Shown: positions 6,435-15,121, counted from the first letter of the stretch. The stretch: DNA of 26,440 nucleotides from an uncultured Zetaproteobacteria bacterium (GCA_947311795.1 CAMZLX010000178.1:1-26440), one strand, 5' to 3'. Program-made: numbers and translations. Notes: a model not told the origin generated them from the letters alone.

Positions 6435-8249
6435 TTATTCCACATCCTCAAAAAACCAGCGCATATCCCCCATATCATTGGCGATAGGAGCGCAAGGTAG
6501 ATTTTTAATCACTTCTTTGCCGTAACGCTTGGTGTGTAATCTGGAATCCAAAATGGCAATGGCCCCGCTGTCTGAGGTGCTGCGAATCAGTCGTCCCGCA
6601 CCTTGTCGTAGCACTGCGATAGCCTCAGCCAGCTGAATATCCATAAACCCATTGCCACCGTTGGATTCACAATGTTTGACCCGTTCTTTAAGCAACACAT
6701 CTGTGGGCGGTGCGAAAGGAATTTTATCAATAATCACCAAAGACAATGTTTCACCCGGCACATCCACACCTTCCCAAAAGCTGCGTGTACCGCATAAAAT
6801 GGAATGTTTATCTTGGCGAAAGGATTCGAGAATGGCATCACGGCTGCCGCTTTCACCCTGAATGAGAACTTGCCACGGCAAAGCTTGTTGCAGGTGAGGT
6901 GCAAAGGTTCGTAGCGCATAGTGCGAAGTAAACAATACAAATGCACGCCCCCTTGATGTGCGCAATAAGGCTTCGATTTCATTTTGCATGACTTGTTGGT
7001 AATCATAGGCTCTGGGGTCGGGAATATGTTTGGGTAAATAGAGCATGGCTTGTTTATTGTAATCAAACGGTGAAGCATGAAAGCTTTCTTGCGCCACATC
7101 TTTATCCAAACCCAAACGTATGCGGGCAAAATCAAACGAGTTTGAGACGCGAAGGGTTGCAGAAAGTAAAACAAACGATGCTTCACGCTCCCACAAATGA
7201 TGGGTGAGTACAGGGCCAGTTTCAACAGGTGCAGAGATGTATTGCTTTCTATCATCTTTGCCTTCTTCCCAAACCACATATCCATCTTGTGGGCTCAATA
7301 TCTGTTGCATTTCCTCAAAAATTAAAGTGGCACGCTCCACCATTTTTAGCATATCATCATGCCGCTCTTCTCTTGAAATGGAGATGTCCAACAAAACTTC
7401 CCAATCTTTTTTAATGGTTTGAAGGTCTTTGTCTGCCCACTTGGTAATCACTTCTGCACCCAGTTTGCGAACTTCTTTTTTCAAATCGGCTTCGTCACCT
7501 AGGGCATCCAATACAGTTTGCATATCACTGACCCAATACATCAGTTTGTTGCGCGAGAGTTGGATGCCAAACTGGCGGCTGGCAAGGTCAGGTAAGCTGT
7601 GCGCTTCATCCAAAATGTAAGTATCGAATATGGGTAACACCTCACCGAAATCACCCGATTTCAGGGAAGCATCAGCGAGCAACAAACTATGGTTGGCAAT
7701 GACAATGTCAGCCGTTTGCGCTTTTTTCCGTGCTTTCATCAGTGGGCATTGCTTGTAATGCCCACATTTGCTACCTGTGCATTGGTCAGCCGTTGCAGTG
7801 ACCAACTGCCCAATGCCTTTTTCAAATACATCAAAGTTGAGTGCGGATAAATCGCCATCGGTGGTGTTTTCTGCCCATTTGGCAACGTTGTGCAGGTTTT
7901 TCTTTTGCCAAATCTCTTGTTGATTGCTTGTAATATGCATGTTCAAGCGTTGCGGACAATAATAATTACTGCGTCCTTTAAGCAAGGCAACTTTGCGGCG
8001 TACACCAAGCGCTTTTTGTACGGCAGGCAAATCACGAAACATGAGTTGGTCTTGCAATGACTTGGTATGGGTTGAAATTAAGATTTTATCGGATGAACGC
8101 AAAGCGGGTATCAAATATGCCAAAGTTTTGCCCGTACCCGTTTCAGCTTCGGCAAGCAAAATGCTTTGCTGCTCTAGTGTTTGCGCAATTTTATCGGCAA
8201 GTTTGACCTGTTCTTCACGGTAAATATAACCATCAAGCTCCGAAGCCAA
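6435..8249 (-). CDS. yoaA: ATP-dependent DNA helicase, DinG/YoaA (XPD-like, Fe-S) family
   Basis: A superfamily 2 helicase of the XPD/DinG group, 604 residues from a TTG at 8249. Walker A is EAETGTGKT (residues about 34-42) and Walker B is ILDEAH (about 212-217). Four cysteines between them (98, 157, 162, 168, in YYCPQ and CTGSKCGHYKQC) fit the 4Fe-4S cluster domain. C-terminal motifs include FVLLSATL, GTRSFWEGVDVPG and the arginine-finger segment QGAGRLIRS. YoaA-type helicases act in DNA repair and replication-fork rescue. In E. coli, YoaA partners with the polymerase subunit HolC. The start is uncertain: the frame continues upstream as family-like sequence (ADFSPKSALASELDGY) with no ATG, GTG or TTG before a stop at 8336-8334. 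It lies downstream of purC on the same strand. Confidence 0.88.
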   Translation of the reverse strand: MASELDGYIYREEQVKLADKIAQTLEQQSILLAEAETGTGKTLAYLIPALRSSDKILISTHTKSLQDQLMFRDLPAVQKALGVRRKVALLKGRSNYYCPQRLNMHITSNQQEIWQKKNLHNVAKWAENTTDGDLSALNFDVFEKGIGQLVTATADQCTGSKCGHYKQCPLMKARKKAQTADIVIANHSLLLADASLKSGDFGEVLPIFDTYILDEAHSLPDLASRQFGIQLSRNKLMYWVSDMQTVLDALGDEADLKKEVRKLGAEVITKWADKDLQTIKKDWEVLLDISISREERHDDMLKMVERATLIFEEMQQILSPQDGYVVWEEGKDDRKQYISAPVETGPVLTHHLWEREASFVLLSATLRVSNSFDFARIRLGLDKDVAQESFHASPFDYNKQAMLYLPKHIPDPRAYDYQQVMQNEIEALLRTSRGRAFVLFTSHYALRTFAPHLQQALPWQVLIQGESGSRDAILESFRQDKHSILCGTRSFWEGVDVPGETLSLVIIDKIPFAPPTDVLLKERVKHCESNGGNGFMDIQLAEAIAVLRQGAGRLIRSTSDSGAIAILDSRLHTKRYGKEVIKNLPCAPIANDMGDMRWFFEDVE

Positions 8250-8325
8250 GGCAGACTTAGGTGAAAAGTCTGCTTGGACTTGGTCGATAAAGGTGGCTTG
8301 GATGATAAACTCGTAAAACTTGCTA

Positions 8326-9216
8326 TTACTGGGTTAAGCGGGTCAAAGCTTCACGGTATTTGTCCGCTGTTTTTTGCATAATATCAGCGTCCACCTCTGG
8401 TGCAGGTGGTGTTTTGTTCCAATCTTGGGTTTCTAGCCAGTCACGAATGATTTGTTTGTCAAAGCTTGGCGGGCTTATGCCGGGTTGATAGGTGGTAACA
8501 TCCCAAAAGCGTGAAGAATCAGGCGTTAACACCTCATCAATTAAGGCGAGTGTGCCATGTTCATCCAAGCCAAATTCAAATTTGGTGTCGGCAATGATGA
8601 TACCTTTTTCAAGCGCATAATCCGCAGCTTCTTGATAAAGTTGCAGGCTAACATCGCGCACTTGTGTAGCTAAATCTGCGCCTATGATGTCACACATTTG
8701 TTCAAAGCTTATGTTTTCGTCATGCGCGCCCACATCGGCTTTGGTCGAAGGAGTAAAAATAGGTTCTGGCAATTTATCAGCAAGACCCAAACCTTCAGGT
8801 AAAGCAATACCACATACGGAACCATTGTTTTGATAATCTTTCCAACCTGAACCAATCAAATAACCGCGGACAATGGCTTCGATAGGTAAAGGTTTCAGGC
8901 GTTTCACCACCAAAGCGCGGCTGCGAACACGTTTGCGTTCATCTGCATCAGGAATGGCATCGTCCAAACTTAAATCCGACATTTGGTTGGGGATAATATG
9001 CCCGAGTTTATGAAACCAAAAATCGGATACTTGATTTAATATTTCACCTTTTTGCGGCACAGGTGTGGGTAGAATGACATCAAATGCAGATAAGCGGTCG
9101 GTGGTGACAATCAATAGGTGTTTGTTGTCAATCTCATACATATCACGCACTTTACCGCTGTGAAGAAGTTTTAGGCTTTGAATGTCTGCTTGGTGTAATG
9201 TTGTAGGGCTGCTCAT
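8326..9216 (-). CDS. purC: Phosphoribosylaminoimidazole-succinocarboxamide synthase (SAICAR synthetase)
   Basis: A 296-residue cytosolic enzyme that ligates aspartate to CAIR with ATP in de novo purine synthesis. Recognisable elements are LLHSGKVRDMYEID (ATP-binding loop, near residues 17-30), LIVTTDRLSAFDVILPTPVP, RSRALVVKRLKPLPIEAIVRGYLIGSGW and the C-terminal IADTKFEFGLDEHG with LIDEVLTPDSSRFW. The length fits the longer bacterial/yeast-like class. I chose ATG 9216. An ATG at 9234 would add six residues, and the open frame further upstream is not family-like. The helicase gene follows on the same strand after a gap of about 76 bases (less if the helicase starts earlier). Confidence 0.96.
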   Translation of the reverse strand: MSSPTTLHQADIQSLKLLHSGKVRDMYEIDNKHLLIVTTDRLSAFDVILPTPVPQKGEILNQVSDFWFHKLGHIIPNQMSDLSLDDAIPDADERKRVRSRALVVKRLKPLPIEAIVRGYLIGSGWKDYQNNGSVCGIALPEGLGLADKLPEPIFTPSTKADVGAHDENISFEQMCDIIGADLATQVRDVSLQLYQEAADYALEKGIIIADTKFEFGLDEHGTLALIDEVLTPDSSRFWDVTTYQPGISPPSFDKQIIRDWLETQDWNKTPPAPEVDADIMQKTADKYREALTRLTQ

Positions 9217-9290
9217 GGTATTATCTCGCTGCATGTCTCGTTTTTTGTAAACGCGAAACGTGACAGAAGCCGAGGCAATGAACAAGCCTA

Positions 9291-9319
9291 TATATTGGAC
9301 GAATTTACCTATTGCGCAA
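9291..9319 (-). promoter_or_regulatory. Candidate purC promoter
   Basis: On the minus strand TTGCGC (9319-9314) is followed after 17 bases by AATATA (9296-9291), with overlapping TATATA alternatives one or two bases on. This lies about 75 bases upstream of the purC ATG, in the divergent spacer shared with the small exported-protein gene. It is a moderate match to a sigma-70 promoter only. Confidence 0.3.
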
Positions 9320-9376
9320 ACAAAATACCACGTTAATGTTGTGCCACAAATCACACATAGGGAGTGAGGGATTACA

Positions 9377-9682
9377 GTGAAAAAGGGGAAAACATTGAAT
9401 AAAAAAGCGTTAGTATTATCAGCCTTAATGGTGTTTGGTCTTGCCACATCACATCCAACATTTGCCTTGGTTTCTCAAGCCAATGCTGCTGGCGATGTCA
9501 ATATGGCACAAGTACAACTGATTTTGAAAAAACTTCGCTCATCTATGGCAAATATGAAAGACTTTGATGACTTGGAAGAAGCAGGTATGGATAAGGCAGA
9601 TGTTGACCGCTTGCGTAGTGCGATGAGAAATAAAATCAAACAGATGACATCCGATGCTGTGGATTTAATTCGCGTTTTATAA
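9377..9682 (+). CDS. Small exported protein of unknown function
   Basis: A 101-residue protein with a signal peptide (hydrophobic KALVLSALMVFGLATSHPTFA, with likely cleavage after TFA or after QANA). The mature part is about 65 residues, charged and helical (VQLILKKLRSSMANMKDFDDLEEAGMDKADVDRLRSAM), with no cysteines and no family that I recognise. Two starts are possible: GTG 9377 with GAGGG upstream, or TTG 9395 with AAGGGG upstream, which gives a shorter signal peptide. It stands alone, with its own terminator at 9714-9742, so it appears to be an independent transcript that may be highly expressed. A periplasmic helical protein is the safest description. Confidence 0.68.
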   Translation: MKKGKTLNKKALVLSALMVFGLATSHPTFALVSQANAAGDVNMAQVQLILKKLRSSMANMKDFDDLEEAGMDKADVDRLRSAMRNKIKQMTSDAVDLIRVL

Positions 9683-9713
9683 TTAGAAGTTATCATTTTA
9701 ACAAGATGAGAAG

Positions 9714-9742
9714 ATAGGGTGCAATTTGCACCCTATTTTTTT
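9714..9742 (+). terminator. Intrinsic terminator of the small exported-protein gene
   Basis: ATAGGGTGCA (9714-9723), loop ATT, and TGCACCCTAT (9727-9736) form a perfect 10-bp stem followed by six further T residues to 9742. It lies 32 bases after the stop of the small gene and separates it from carB. Confidence 0.9.
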
Positions 9743-9806
9743 GTATATTTCAGCGCTTCAATCCTTGGTAAATTTTGTTAGAGTGCGCGATATATTAAAT
9801 GGACGA

Positions 9807-9835
9807 TAGGCAGGCTTGTTTCTGCCTAATTTTTT
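9807..9835 (+). promoter_or_regulatory. Terminator-like hairpin in the carB leader (possible attenuator)
   Basis: TAGGCAG (9807-9813) pairs with CTGCCTA (9822-9828) across an 8-base loop, followed by an A and six T residues (9830-9835). It sits 30 bases before the carB ATG. A possible promoter lies just upstream (TTGGTA at 9765-9770, AT-rich GATATA near 9789), which would put this hairpin at the very 5' end of the carB mRNA. It could attenuate transcription or protect the 5' end. There is no obvious leader peptide. Confidence 0.5.
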
Positions 9836-9865
9836 GTTTAAATGATAATTTGAGGTTAACCCTAT

Positions 9866-12800
9866 ATGCCACGTCGTGATGATATTCAAACAATTATGAT
9901 TTTAGGAGCGGGTCCAATTGTGATTGGGCAAGCTTGTGAGTTTGATTATTCGGGTGTTCAAGCGTGTAAAGCGCTAAAAGAAGAAGGGTTTAGGGTAGTA
10001 TTGGTCAACTCCAACCCTGCAACCATTATGACAGACCCAGAGTTTGCCGATGCAACGTATATCGAGCCTGTCACTTGGGAAGTTGTTGAAAAAATCATAG
10101 AAAAAGAGCGCCCCGATGCGATTTTGCCAACCATGGGTGGTCAAACTGCGCTGAACTGCGCCTTATCGCTCAACAAACATGGTGTGTTGGATAAATACAA
10201 TGTGCAGCTCATTGGTGCGCAACCCGATGCCATTGATAAAGCCGAAGACCGGGAACGCTTCAAAAAAGCCATGGATGCGATTGGTTTGGAAATGGCGCGT
10301 GGTGGCTTTGCCCATTCCATGCAGGAAGCCCGTGATTTAGCGGCTGAGATTGGCTACCCGATTATTATTCGTCCATCATTTACCTTGGGTGGCTCAGGGG
10401 GTGGCATTGCCTATAACCCTGAAGAATTTGAGCAAATTGCAGCTTCAGGCATTGATGCATCACCAACGGATGAGGTCTTGATTGAAGAATCCATCATTGG
10501 TTGGAAAGAATATGAAATGGAAGTGATGCGTGACCATGCGGATAACTGTGTGATTATTTGCTCCATTGAAAACTTTGATGCCATGGGTGTTCACACAGGT
10601 GATTCGATCACAGTTGCACCTGCACAAACATTAACCGATAAAGAATATCAAAAAATGCGTGATGCATCGATTGCGATTTTGCGTGAAATTGGTGTGGAAA
10701 CAGGCGGCTCAAACGTGCAATTTGCGGTGAACCCTGAAGATGGGCGTTTGATTGTGATTGAAATGAACCCACGTGTTTCGCGCTCATCTGCCTTGGCATC
10801 CAAAGCGACAGGTTTTCCGATTGCAAAAATTGCCGCGAAATTGGCTGTGGGTTATACGCTTGATGAAATTCCCAATGATATTACTGGGGAAACTTTTGCT
10901 GCCTTTGAACCCAGTATTGATTATGTGGTCACCAAGTTGCCTCGATTTGCCTTTGAAAAATTTGAAGGTGCAGACACCCGTTTAACCACGCAAATGAAAT
11001 CTGTGGGCGAAGTGATGGCGATTGGTCGCACCTTTACCGAATCTTTGGGTAAAGCTATGCGTGGATTGGAAGTGGATTCATGCGGGTTTGATAAATCAGT
11101 GCCCGAAGATGTGGATGCCAAAGCATTTTTACAAGAGAAGCTGGCAGTGCCTGGTGCCGATAGATTGTGGTGGATGGGCGAAGCGCTACGTTTAGGAGAT
11201 GAAGCGGGCTGGACTGAAGAAAAGGTTTTTGAAGTCACTAAAGTTGACCCTTGGTTTATCCGTGAGTTAAGCGTTGTTATTGCTTTAGAGCAATCTTTAG
11301 TGGGGCGTGATGTTTCTGATTTAAACAAAGCGGAGTGGCAACAAGCCAAACGTGAAGGTTTGTCGGATAAACGTTTGGCAATGCTGCTTGCTTGTGATGA
11401 ACATGCTGTGCGTGCTGCGCGTTCAGCTTTGGGTGTGAAGCCCGTGTTTAAACGCGTAGACACATGTGCGGCTGAGTTTATTGCCAAAACACCATATATG
11501 TATTCCACTTATGAAGAAGAATGCGAAGCAGAGCCAACAACCAAGAAAAAAATCATGGTGCTGGGTGGTGGCCCCAACCGCATTGGGCAAGGTATTGAGT
11601 TTGATTATTGCTGTGTCCATGCAGCATTTGCTTTGTCGGAAGATGGTTATGAAACCATTATGGTCAACTGCAACCCTGAAACCGTATCTACCGATTATGA
11701 TACATCTGACCGCTTATATTTTGAGCCGCTAACCTTTGAAGATGTCATGGCGATTGTGGATAAAGAAAAACCAACAGGTGTGATTGTGCAGTTTGGTGGA
11801 CAAACGCCACTTAAACTTGCGGAATCATTGCAAGAAGCGGGTGTGCCTATCATTGGCACCAGCCCAGATATGATTGATTTGGCAGAAGATAGGGAGCGGT
11901 TCCAACAGTTGTTGCATGATTTGAAACTGTTGCAGCCTGAAAATGGCATTGCCCGTTCCACTGAAGAAGCGATAAAAGTTGCCGAAGAAGTGGGTTATCC
12001 TGTGGTGGTTCGCCCATCGTATGTGTTGGGTGGCAGAGCCATGCAAATTGTGCGCGATGAAAAAGGCTTGCTGCGATATATGACGGAAGCTGTGCAAGCT
12101 TCACCCGACCATCCAGTATTGTTGGATAGATTCTTGAATCAAGCCATTGAATTGGATGTGGATGCCTTATGCGATGAGCACCGTGTCGTCATTGGTGGTA
12201 TTATGGAGCATATTGAAGAAGCAGGGGTTCACTCTGGTGATTCCTCATGTTGTTTGCCGCCGCATTCGATTTCACAATCCATTATTGATGAAGTGATTCG
12301 CCAAACCAAAGCTTTGGGCAAAGCATTAAATGTACGTGGATTGATGAATATTCAATTTGCCCTTCAAGGGGAAACACTTTATGTGCTTGAAGTGAACCCA
12401 CGCGCTTCACGCACAGTACCATTTGTCTCCAAAGCCACAGGCGTGCCGTTGGCAAAAATGGCGGCGCGGATTATGTCGGGGCAAACATTGGATGATTTGG
12501 GCATTGATGAAATCAAACAACCCACAACCTTCCAATCGGTGAAAGAAGCGGTGTTCCCATTTGTGAAATTCCGTGGTGTTGACCCACTTTTAAGCCCTGA
12601 AATGAAATCAACAGGTGAAGTCATGGGCATTGCCAGCAATTTCCCTGCGGCATTTGCCAAAGCCCAATTGGGTGGTGACTCGCGTTTGCCAAATAAAGGT
12701 GTTGCATTTGTGTCGGTGCGTGAGGCAGATAAACACCGTGTGGTTGAGCTTTCTTCCAAGCTGGTTGAGGCTGGGTTTGAAGTGATGACAACGGAAGGCA

Positions 12801-13102
12801 CAGGCAAAGTATTGGATGATGCAGGTGTACCTAATGTTAAAGTTGCTAAGGTAACCGATGGTGTGCGCCCACATATTGTGGATAAATTGTTATCCGATGA
12901 AATTGCTTTTGTGGTCAACACCACAGAAGGTGAAAGCTCTATCGCGGATTCTAAATCTATTCGACAAGCCACACTTGACCGTGGTATCGTTTATTTCACA
13001 ACCATGGCAGGTGGCTTGGCGGCTGCGGAATCCATGGTAGGTCACTACGACGTGACCATTGTAAAAAGTATTCAAGATTATCATAAGGACGAGGTGGCAT
13101 AA
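9866..13102 (+). CDS. carB: Carbamoyl-phosphate synthase large subunit
   Basis: A full-length 1078-residue protein. CarB makes carbamoyl phosphate from ammonia (delivered by the CarA glutaminase), bicarbonate and two ATP, feeding pyrimidine and arginine synthesis. The two homologous ATP-grasp halves are evident. The first starts with MILGAGPIVIGQACEFDYSG and has IIRPSFTLGGSGGGIA. The second starts near residue 560 with VLGGGPNRIGQGIEFDYCC and has VVRPSYVLGGRAMQIV. The last about 140 residues form the MGS-like allosteric domain that binds UMP or ornithine in E. coli CarB. carA is not next to it, since the upstream gene is an unrelated small exported protein. The stop and the greA start overlap by one base (TAATG). 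The terminator-like leader hairpin suggests control upstream. Confidence 0.98.
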   Translation: MPRRDDIQTIMILGAGPIVIGQACEFDYSGVQACKALKEEGFRVVLVNSNPATIMTDPEFADATYIEPVTWEVVEKIIEKERPDAILPTMGGQTALNCALSLNKHGVLDKYNVQLIGAQPDAIDKAEDRERFKKAMDAIGLEMARGGFAHSMQEARDLAAEIGYPIIIRPSFTLGGSGGGIAYNPEEFEQIAASGIDASPTDEVLIEESIIGWKEYEMEVMRDHADNCVIICSIENFDAMGVHTGDSITVAPAQTLTDKEYQKMRDASIAILREIGVETGGSNVQFAVNPEDGRLIVIEMNPRVSRSSALASKATGFPIAKIAAKLAVGYTLDEIPNDITGETFAAFEPSIDYVVTKLPRFAFEKFEGADTRLTTQMKSVGEVMAIGRTFTESLGKAMRGLEVDSCGFDKSVPEDVDAKAFLQEKLAVPGADRLWWMGEALRLGDEAGWTEEKVFEVTKVDPWFIRELSVVIALEQSLVGRDVSDLNKAEWQQAKREGLSDKRLAMLLACDEHAVRAARSALGVKPVFKRVDTCAAEFIAKTPYMYSTYEEECEAEPTTKKKIMVLGGGPNRIGQGIEFDYCCVHAAFALSEDGYETIMVNCNPETVSTDYDTSDRLYFEPLTFEDVMAIVDKEKPTGVIVQFGGQTPLKLAESLQEAGVPIIGTSPDMIDLAEDRERFQQLLHDLKLLQPENGIARSTEEAIKVAEEVGYPVVVRPSYVLGGRAMQIVRDEKGLLRYMTEAVQASPDHPVLLDRFLNQAIELDVDALCDEHRVVIGGIMEHIEEAGVHSGDSSCCLPPHSISQSIIDEVIRQTKALGKALNVRGLMNIQFALQGETLYVLEVNPRASRTVPFVSKATGVPLAKMAARIMSGQTLDDLGIDEIKQPTTFQSVKEAVFPFVKFRGVDPLLSPEMKSTGEVMGIASNFPAAFAKAQLGGDSRLPNKGVAFVSVREADKHRVVELSSKLVEAGFEVMTTEGTGKVLDDAGVPNVKVAKVTDGVRPHIVDKLLSDEIAFVVNTTEGESSIADSKSIRQATLDRGIVYFTTMAGGLAAAESMVGHYDVTIVKSIQDYHKDEVA

Positions 13103-13575
13103 TGGAACGTATTCCCATGACCCAAGAAGGTGCTGATGCCATGCGTGAAGAACTGGCAATCATGAAAGGTGAGAAGCGCCACGGTATTATTGCAGCCATT
13201 GAAGAAGCTTTGGCGCATGGTGATTTGTCGGAAAATGCAGAGTATCACGCTGCCAAAGAAGAGCAGGGCATGAATGAAGCGCGTATCAAGTTGATGGAAG
13301 ATAAACTTGCACGCGCCCAAATTTTTGACCCCGCGACCACAGAATCAGATAGAATCGTGTTTGGTGCAACGGTTACACTTGCGGATTTGGATACGGATAA
13401 AGAAGTCGTGTACAAAATCGTAGGTGAAGACGAAGCCAAAATTGAAAATGGCACCATTTCGATTACTTCACCCATTGCCAGAGCTTTGATTGGCAAAGAA
13501 GAAGGTGATATGGCAACAGTGCGGGCTCCGGGCGGCGATAGAGAATTTGAAATTGTGAGCATAGCATACAAATAA
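13102..13575 (+). CDS. greA: Transcription elongation factor GreA
   Basis: A 157-residue protein that rescues backtracked RNA polymerase by stimulating transcript cleavage in the secondary channel. The N-terminal coiled coil contains the signature HGDLSENAEYHAAKEEQ (residues about 35-51), including the acidic tip D and E residues needed for cleavage. The start MERIPMT and the FKBP-like C-terminal domain (GATVTLADLD, ISITSPIARALIGKEEGD) are typical. Its ATG overlaps the carB stop by one base, and its stop overlaps the next start in the same way. Confidence 0.98.
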   Translation: MERIPMTQEGADAMREELAIMKGEKRHGIIAAIEEALAHGDLSENAEYHAAKEEQGMNEARIKLMEDKLARAQIFDPATTESDRIVFGATVTLADLDTDKEVVYKIVGEDEAKIENGTISITSPIARALIGKEEGDMATVRAPGGDREFEIVSIAYK

Positions 13576-14048
13576 TGCAGATGACATCCAAACCCATTCA
13601 CTATGCAGGTTTAAGGTTAAGCTTCGCCTTGATGATGGGGTTATTGATTGTGCCTGCTTATGTGGTTGCGCCTATTTTATTTGCCCAGTTGGAATCCATG
13701 CAGGCAGGATTGGTTGCGGGTAAAATATTCCATGTTTCAAATATCGCCATTCTTATATTGGCGGTTGCTGCGGCATGGTTTTGTTTTCGTATCAAAACAT
13801 CGAAAACAACATGGTATTTGTTGGGCGCAGTTGTGTTGATGGTTGCGATAAATGCATTTGGTGTCACGGTGATGATGACGGCGATTAAGTCTGAAGCTGG
13901 AGATATTTCAGCGCTGGATAAAGATGATACGCTTCGCTTGGCGTTCGCCTTTTGGCACGGCATTGGTAGCATCATGCAGCTGATAAGCGCACTGTTTATG
14001 GTGGTGTTGGTGATGAAGAAGCAGCAAATTGTTGAGGTCTCTGCCTGA
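13575..14048 (+). CDS. DUF4149-type integral membrane protein
   Basis: A 157-residue protein with four predicted membrane segments (around residues 11-36, 49-66, 80-102 and 122-147). The N-terminal ALMMGLLIVPAYVVAPILFAQL and the later FAFWHGIGSIMQLISALFMV resemble DUF4149 / TMEM205-like proteins. Their function is unknown. It starts at ATG 13575, overlapping the greA stop, with an alternative ATG at 13581. It lies in a block of four one-base overlapping genes between greA and a PerM permease, so its dosage is probably coupled to theirs. Confidence 0.78.
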   Translation: MQMTSKPIHYAGLRLSFALMMGLLIVPAYVVAPILFAQLESMQAGLVAGKIFHVSNIAILILAVAAAWFCFRIKTSKTTWYLLGAVVLMVAINAFGVTVMMTAIKSEAGDISALDKDDTLRLAFAFWHGIGSIMQLISALFMVVLVMKKQQIVEVSA

Positions 14049-15121
14049 TGCGCCCCGTTTTGGATTGGTTGAATAAACATCTCCAAGACTCAGAGTTGAT
14101 GATGCTGCTTGCCTTTTTGCTGGTAGTGTTTTTGTTGTTGGGCGTGTTTGGGGCAACGCTTGCCCCAGCTTTGGTTGCGATTGCTTTGGCTTATGTTTTG
14201 GATGGTGTGGTTGCTCTACTGGTTACATGTAAATTTCCGCGAATTATAGCGATTGTGATTGTAGGCGTTGGTGCACTACTTGCTGTGCTGTTTGCGATGC
14301 TTGCCGTGCTTCCTGTATTATCTGAGCAGGTTGCCAAACTTGTGGGTCAAATTCCTCAATACGTGCAACTACTCAAAGATACCGTGCATGATTTGCAAGC
14401 GCGTTACCCCACAGGTCTGAATGCTGAGTATTTGCAACAAGCTATCGCCACGGGTGCAGATAAAGTTCAAGAGTGGAGCGGGCTTCTTTTATCCAAATCG
14501 TTGGCATCTATCCCCAATATGATTGCACTTGGTGTGTATGCTGTTTTGGTGCCTGTGCTTGTCTTCTTCTTGCTTAAAGATAAACAAAAAATCATCCAAT
14601 GGACCCAACAGTTTTTACCTGAAAATCGCATCCTGCTCAAACGCGTGTGGGGCGAGTTGGATGTACAGATTGGTAATTATATTCGTGGCAGATTTTGGGA
14701 ATCATCTATGGTTGGGCTGGTGATGTGGATTGTGTATGTGATGATGGGTCATGAATATGCGTTGTTGTTGGGTGTGTTGACGGGTATTTCGGTGTGGATT
14801 CCATTTGTCGGTGCAGCCGTGGTAACGATTCCTGTTGCGCTATTATCATTCTTCCAATGGGGTTGGACTGATATGGCGGCATACAGTGTGCTGGCGTATG
14901 CCATTATTCAGCTCATTGATGCCAATATTGTAATTCCATGGTTATTCTCGGAAGTGGTGAATCTGCATCCGATTGCCATTATTGTGGCAGTGTTGGTCTT
15001 TGGCAGCTTCTGGGGCATTGTGGGTGTATTTTTCGCTATTCCATTGGCGGCATTGGTGCAATCGGTGTTGGTGATTATTGCTGAACGTACCAAACAATCA
15101 GCACCAAGAAGTGAAGCTTAA
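14048..15121 (+). CDS. AI-2E/PerM family permease
   Basis: A 357-residue polytopic inner-membrane protein of the AI-2E transporter (PerM/YdiK/TqsA) family. N-terminal helices span about residues 17-95. A soluble stretch (VAKLVGQIPQYVQLLKDTVHDLQ) follows, then five C-terminal helices, with the family motifs LLKDKQKI near residues 175-182, IGNYIRGRFWESSMVGLVMW and the PHxI-like end region LHPIAIIVAVLVFGSFWGIVGVFFAIPLAAL. Members export or transport diverse small molecules or ions, so no substrate can be assigned. The start overlaps the previous stop by one base (TGATG). The stop shares a TTAA with the convergent orn stop. Confidence 0.87.
   Translation: MRPVLDWLNKHLQDSELMMLLAFLLVVFLLLGVFGATLAPALVAIALAYVLDGVVALLVTCKFPRIIAIVIVGVGALLAVLFAMLAVLPVLSEQVAKLVGQIPQYVQLLKDTVHDLQARYPTGLNAEYLQQAIATGADKVQEWSGLLLSKSLASIPNMIALGVYAVLVPVLVFFLLKDKQKIIQWTQQFLPENRILLKRVWGELDVQIGNYIRGRFWESSMVGLVMWIVYVMMGHEYALLLGVLTGISVWIPFVGAAVVTIPVALLSFFQWGWTDMAAYSVLAYAIIQLIDANIVIPWLFSEVVNLHPIAIIVAVLVFGSFWGIVGVFFAIPLAALVQSVLVIIAERTKQSAPRSEA

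Noticed and set aside
6734..7285. A 183-codon open frame on the same strand as, but out of frame with, the helicase gene
   Set aside because: It overlaps conserved helicase motifs in the true frame and shows no protein-like pattern of its own.
10921..11508. A 195-codon open frame antisense to carB
   Set aside because: It lies wholly within carB, has no family resemblance, and its serine/threonine-rich composition is what the complement of this codon pattern gives.
12379..12972. A 197-codon open frame antisense to carB
   Set aside because: Same reasoning: it is a shadow of a well-supported carB reading frame, with no start context or recognisable domain.
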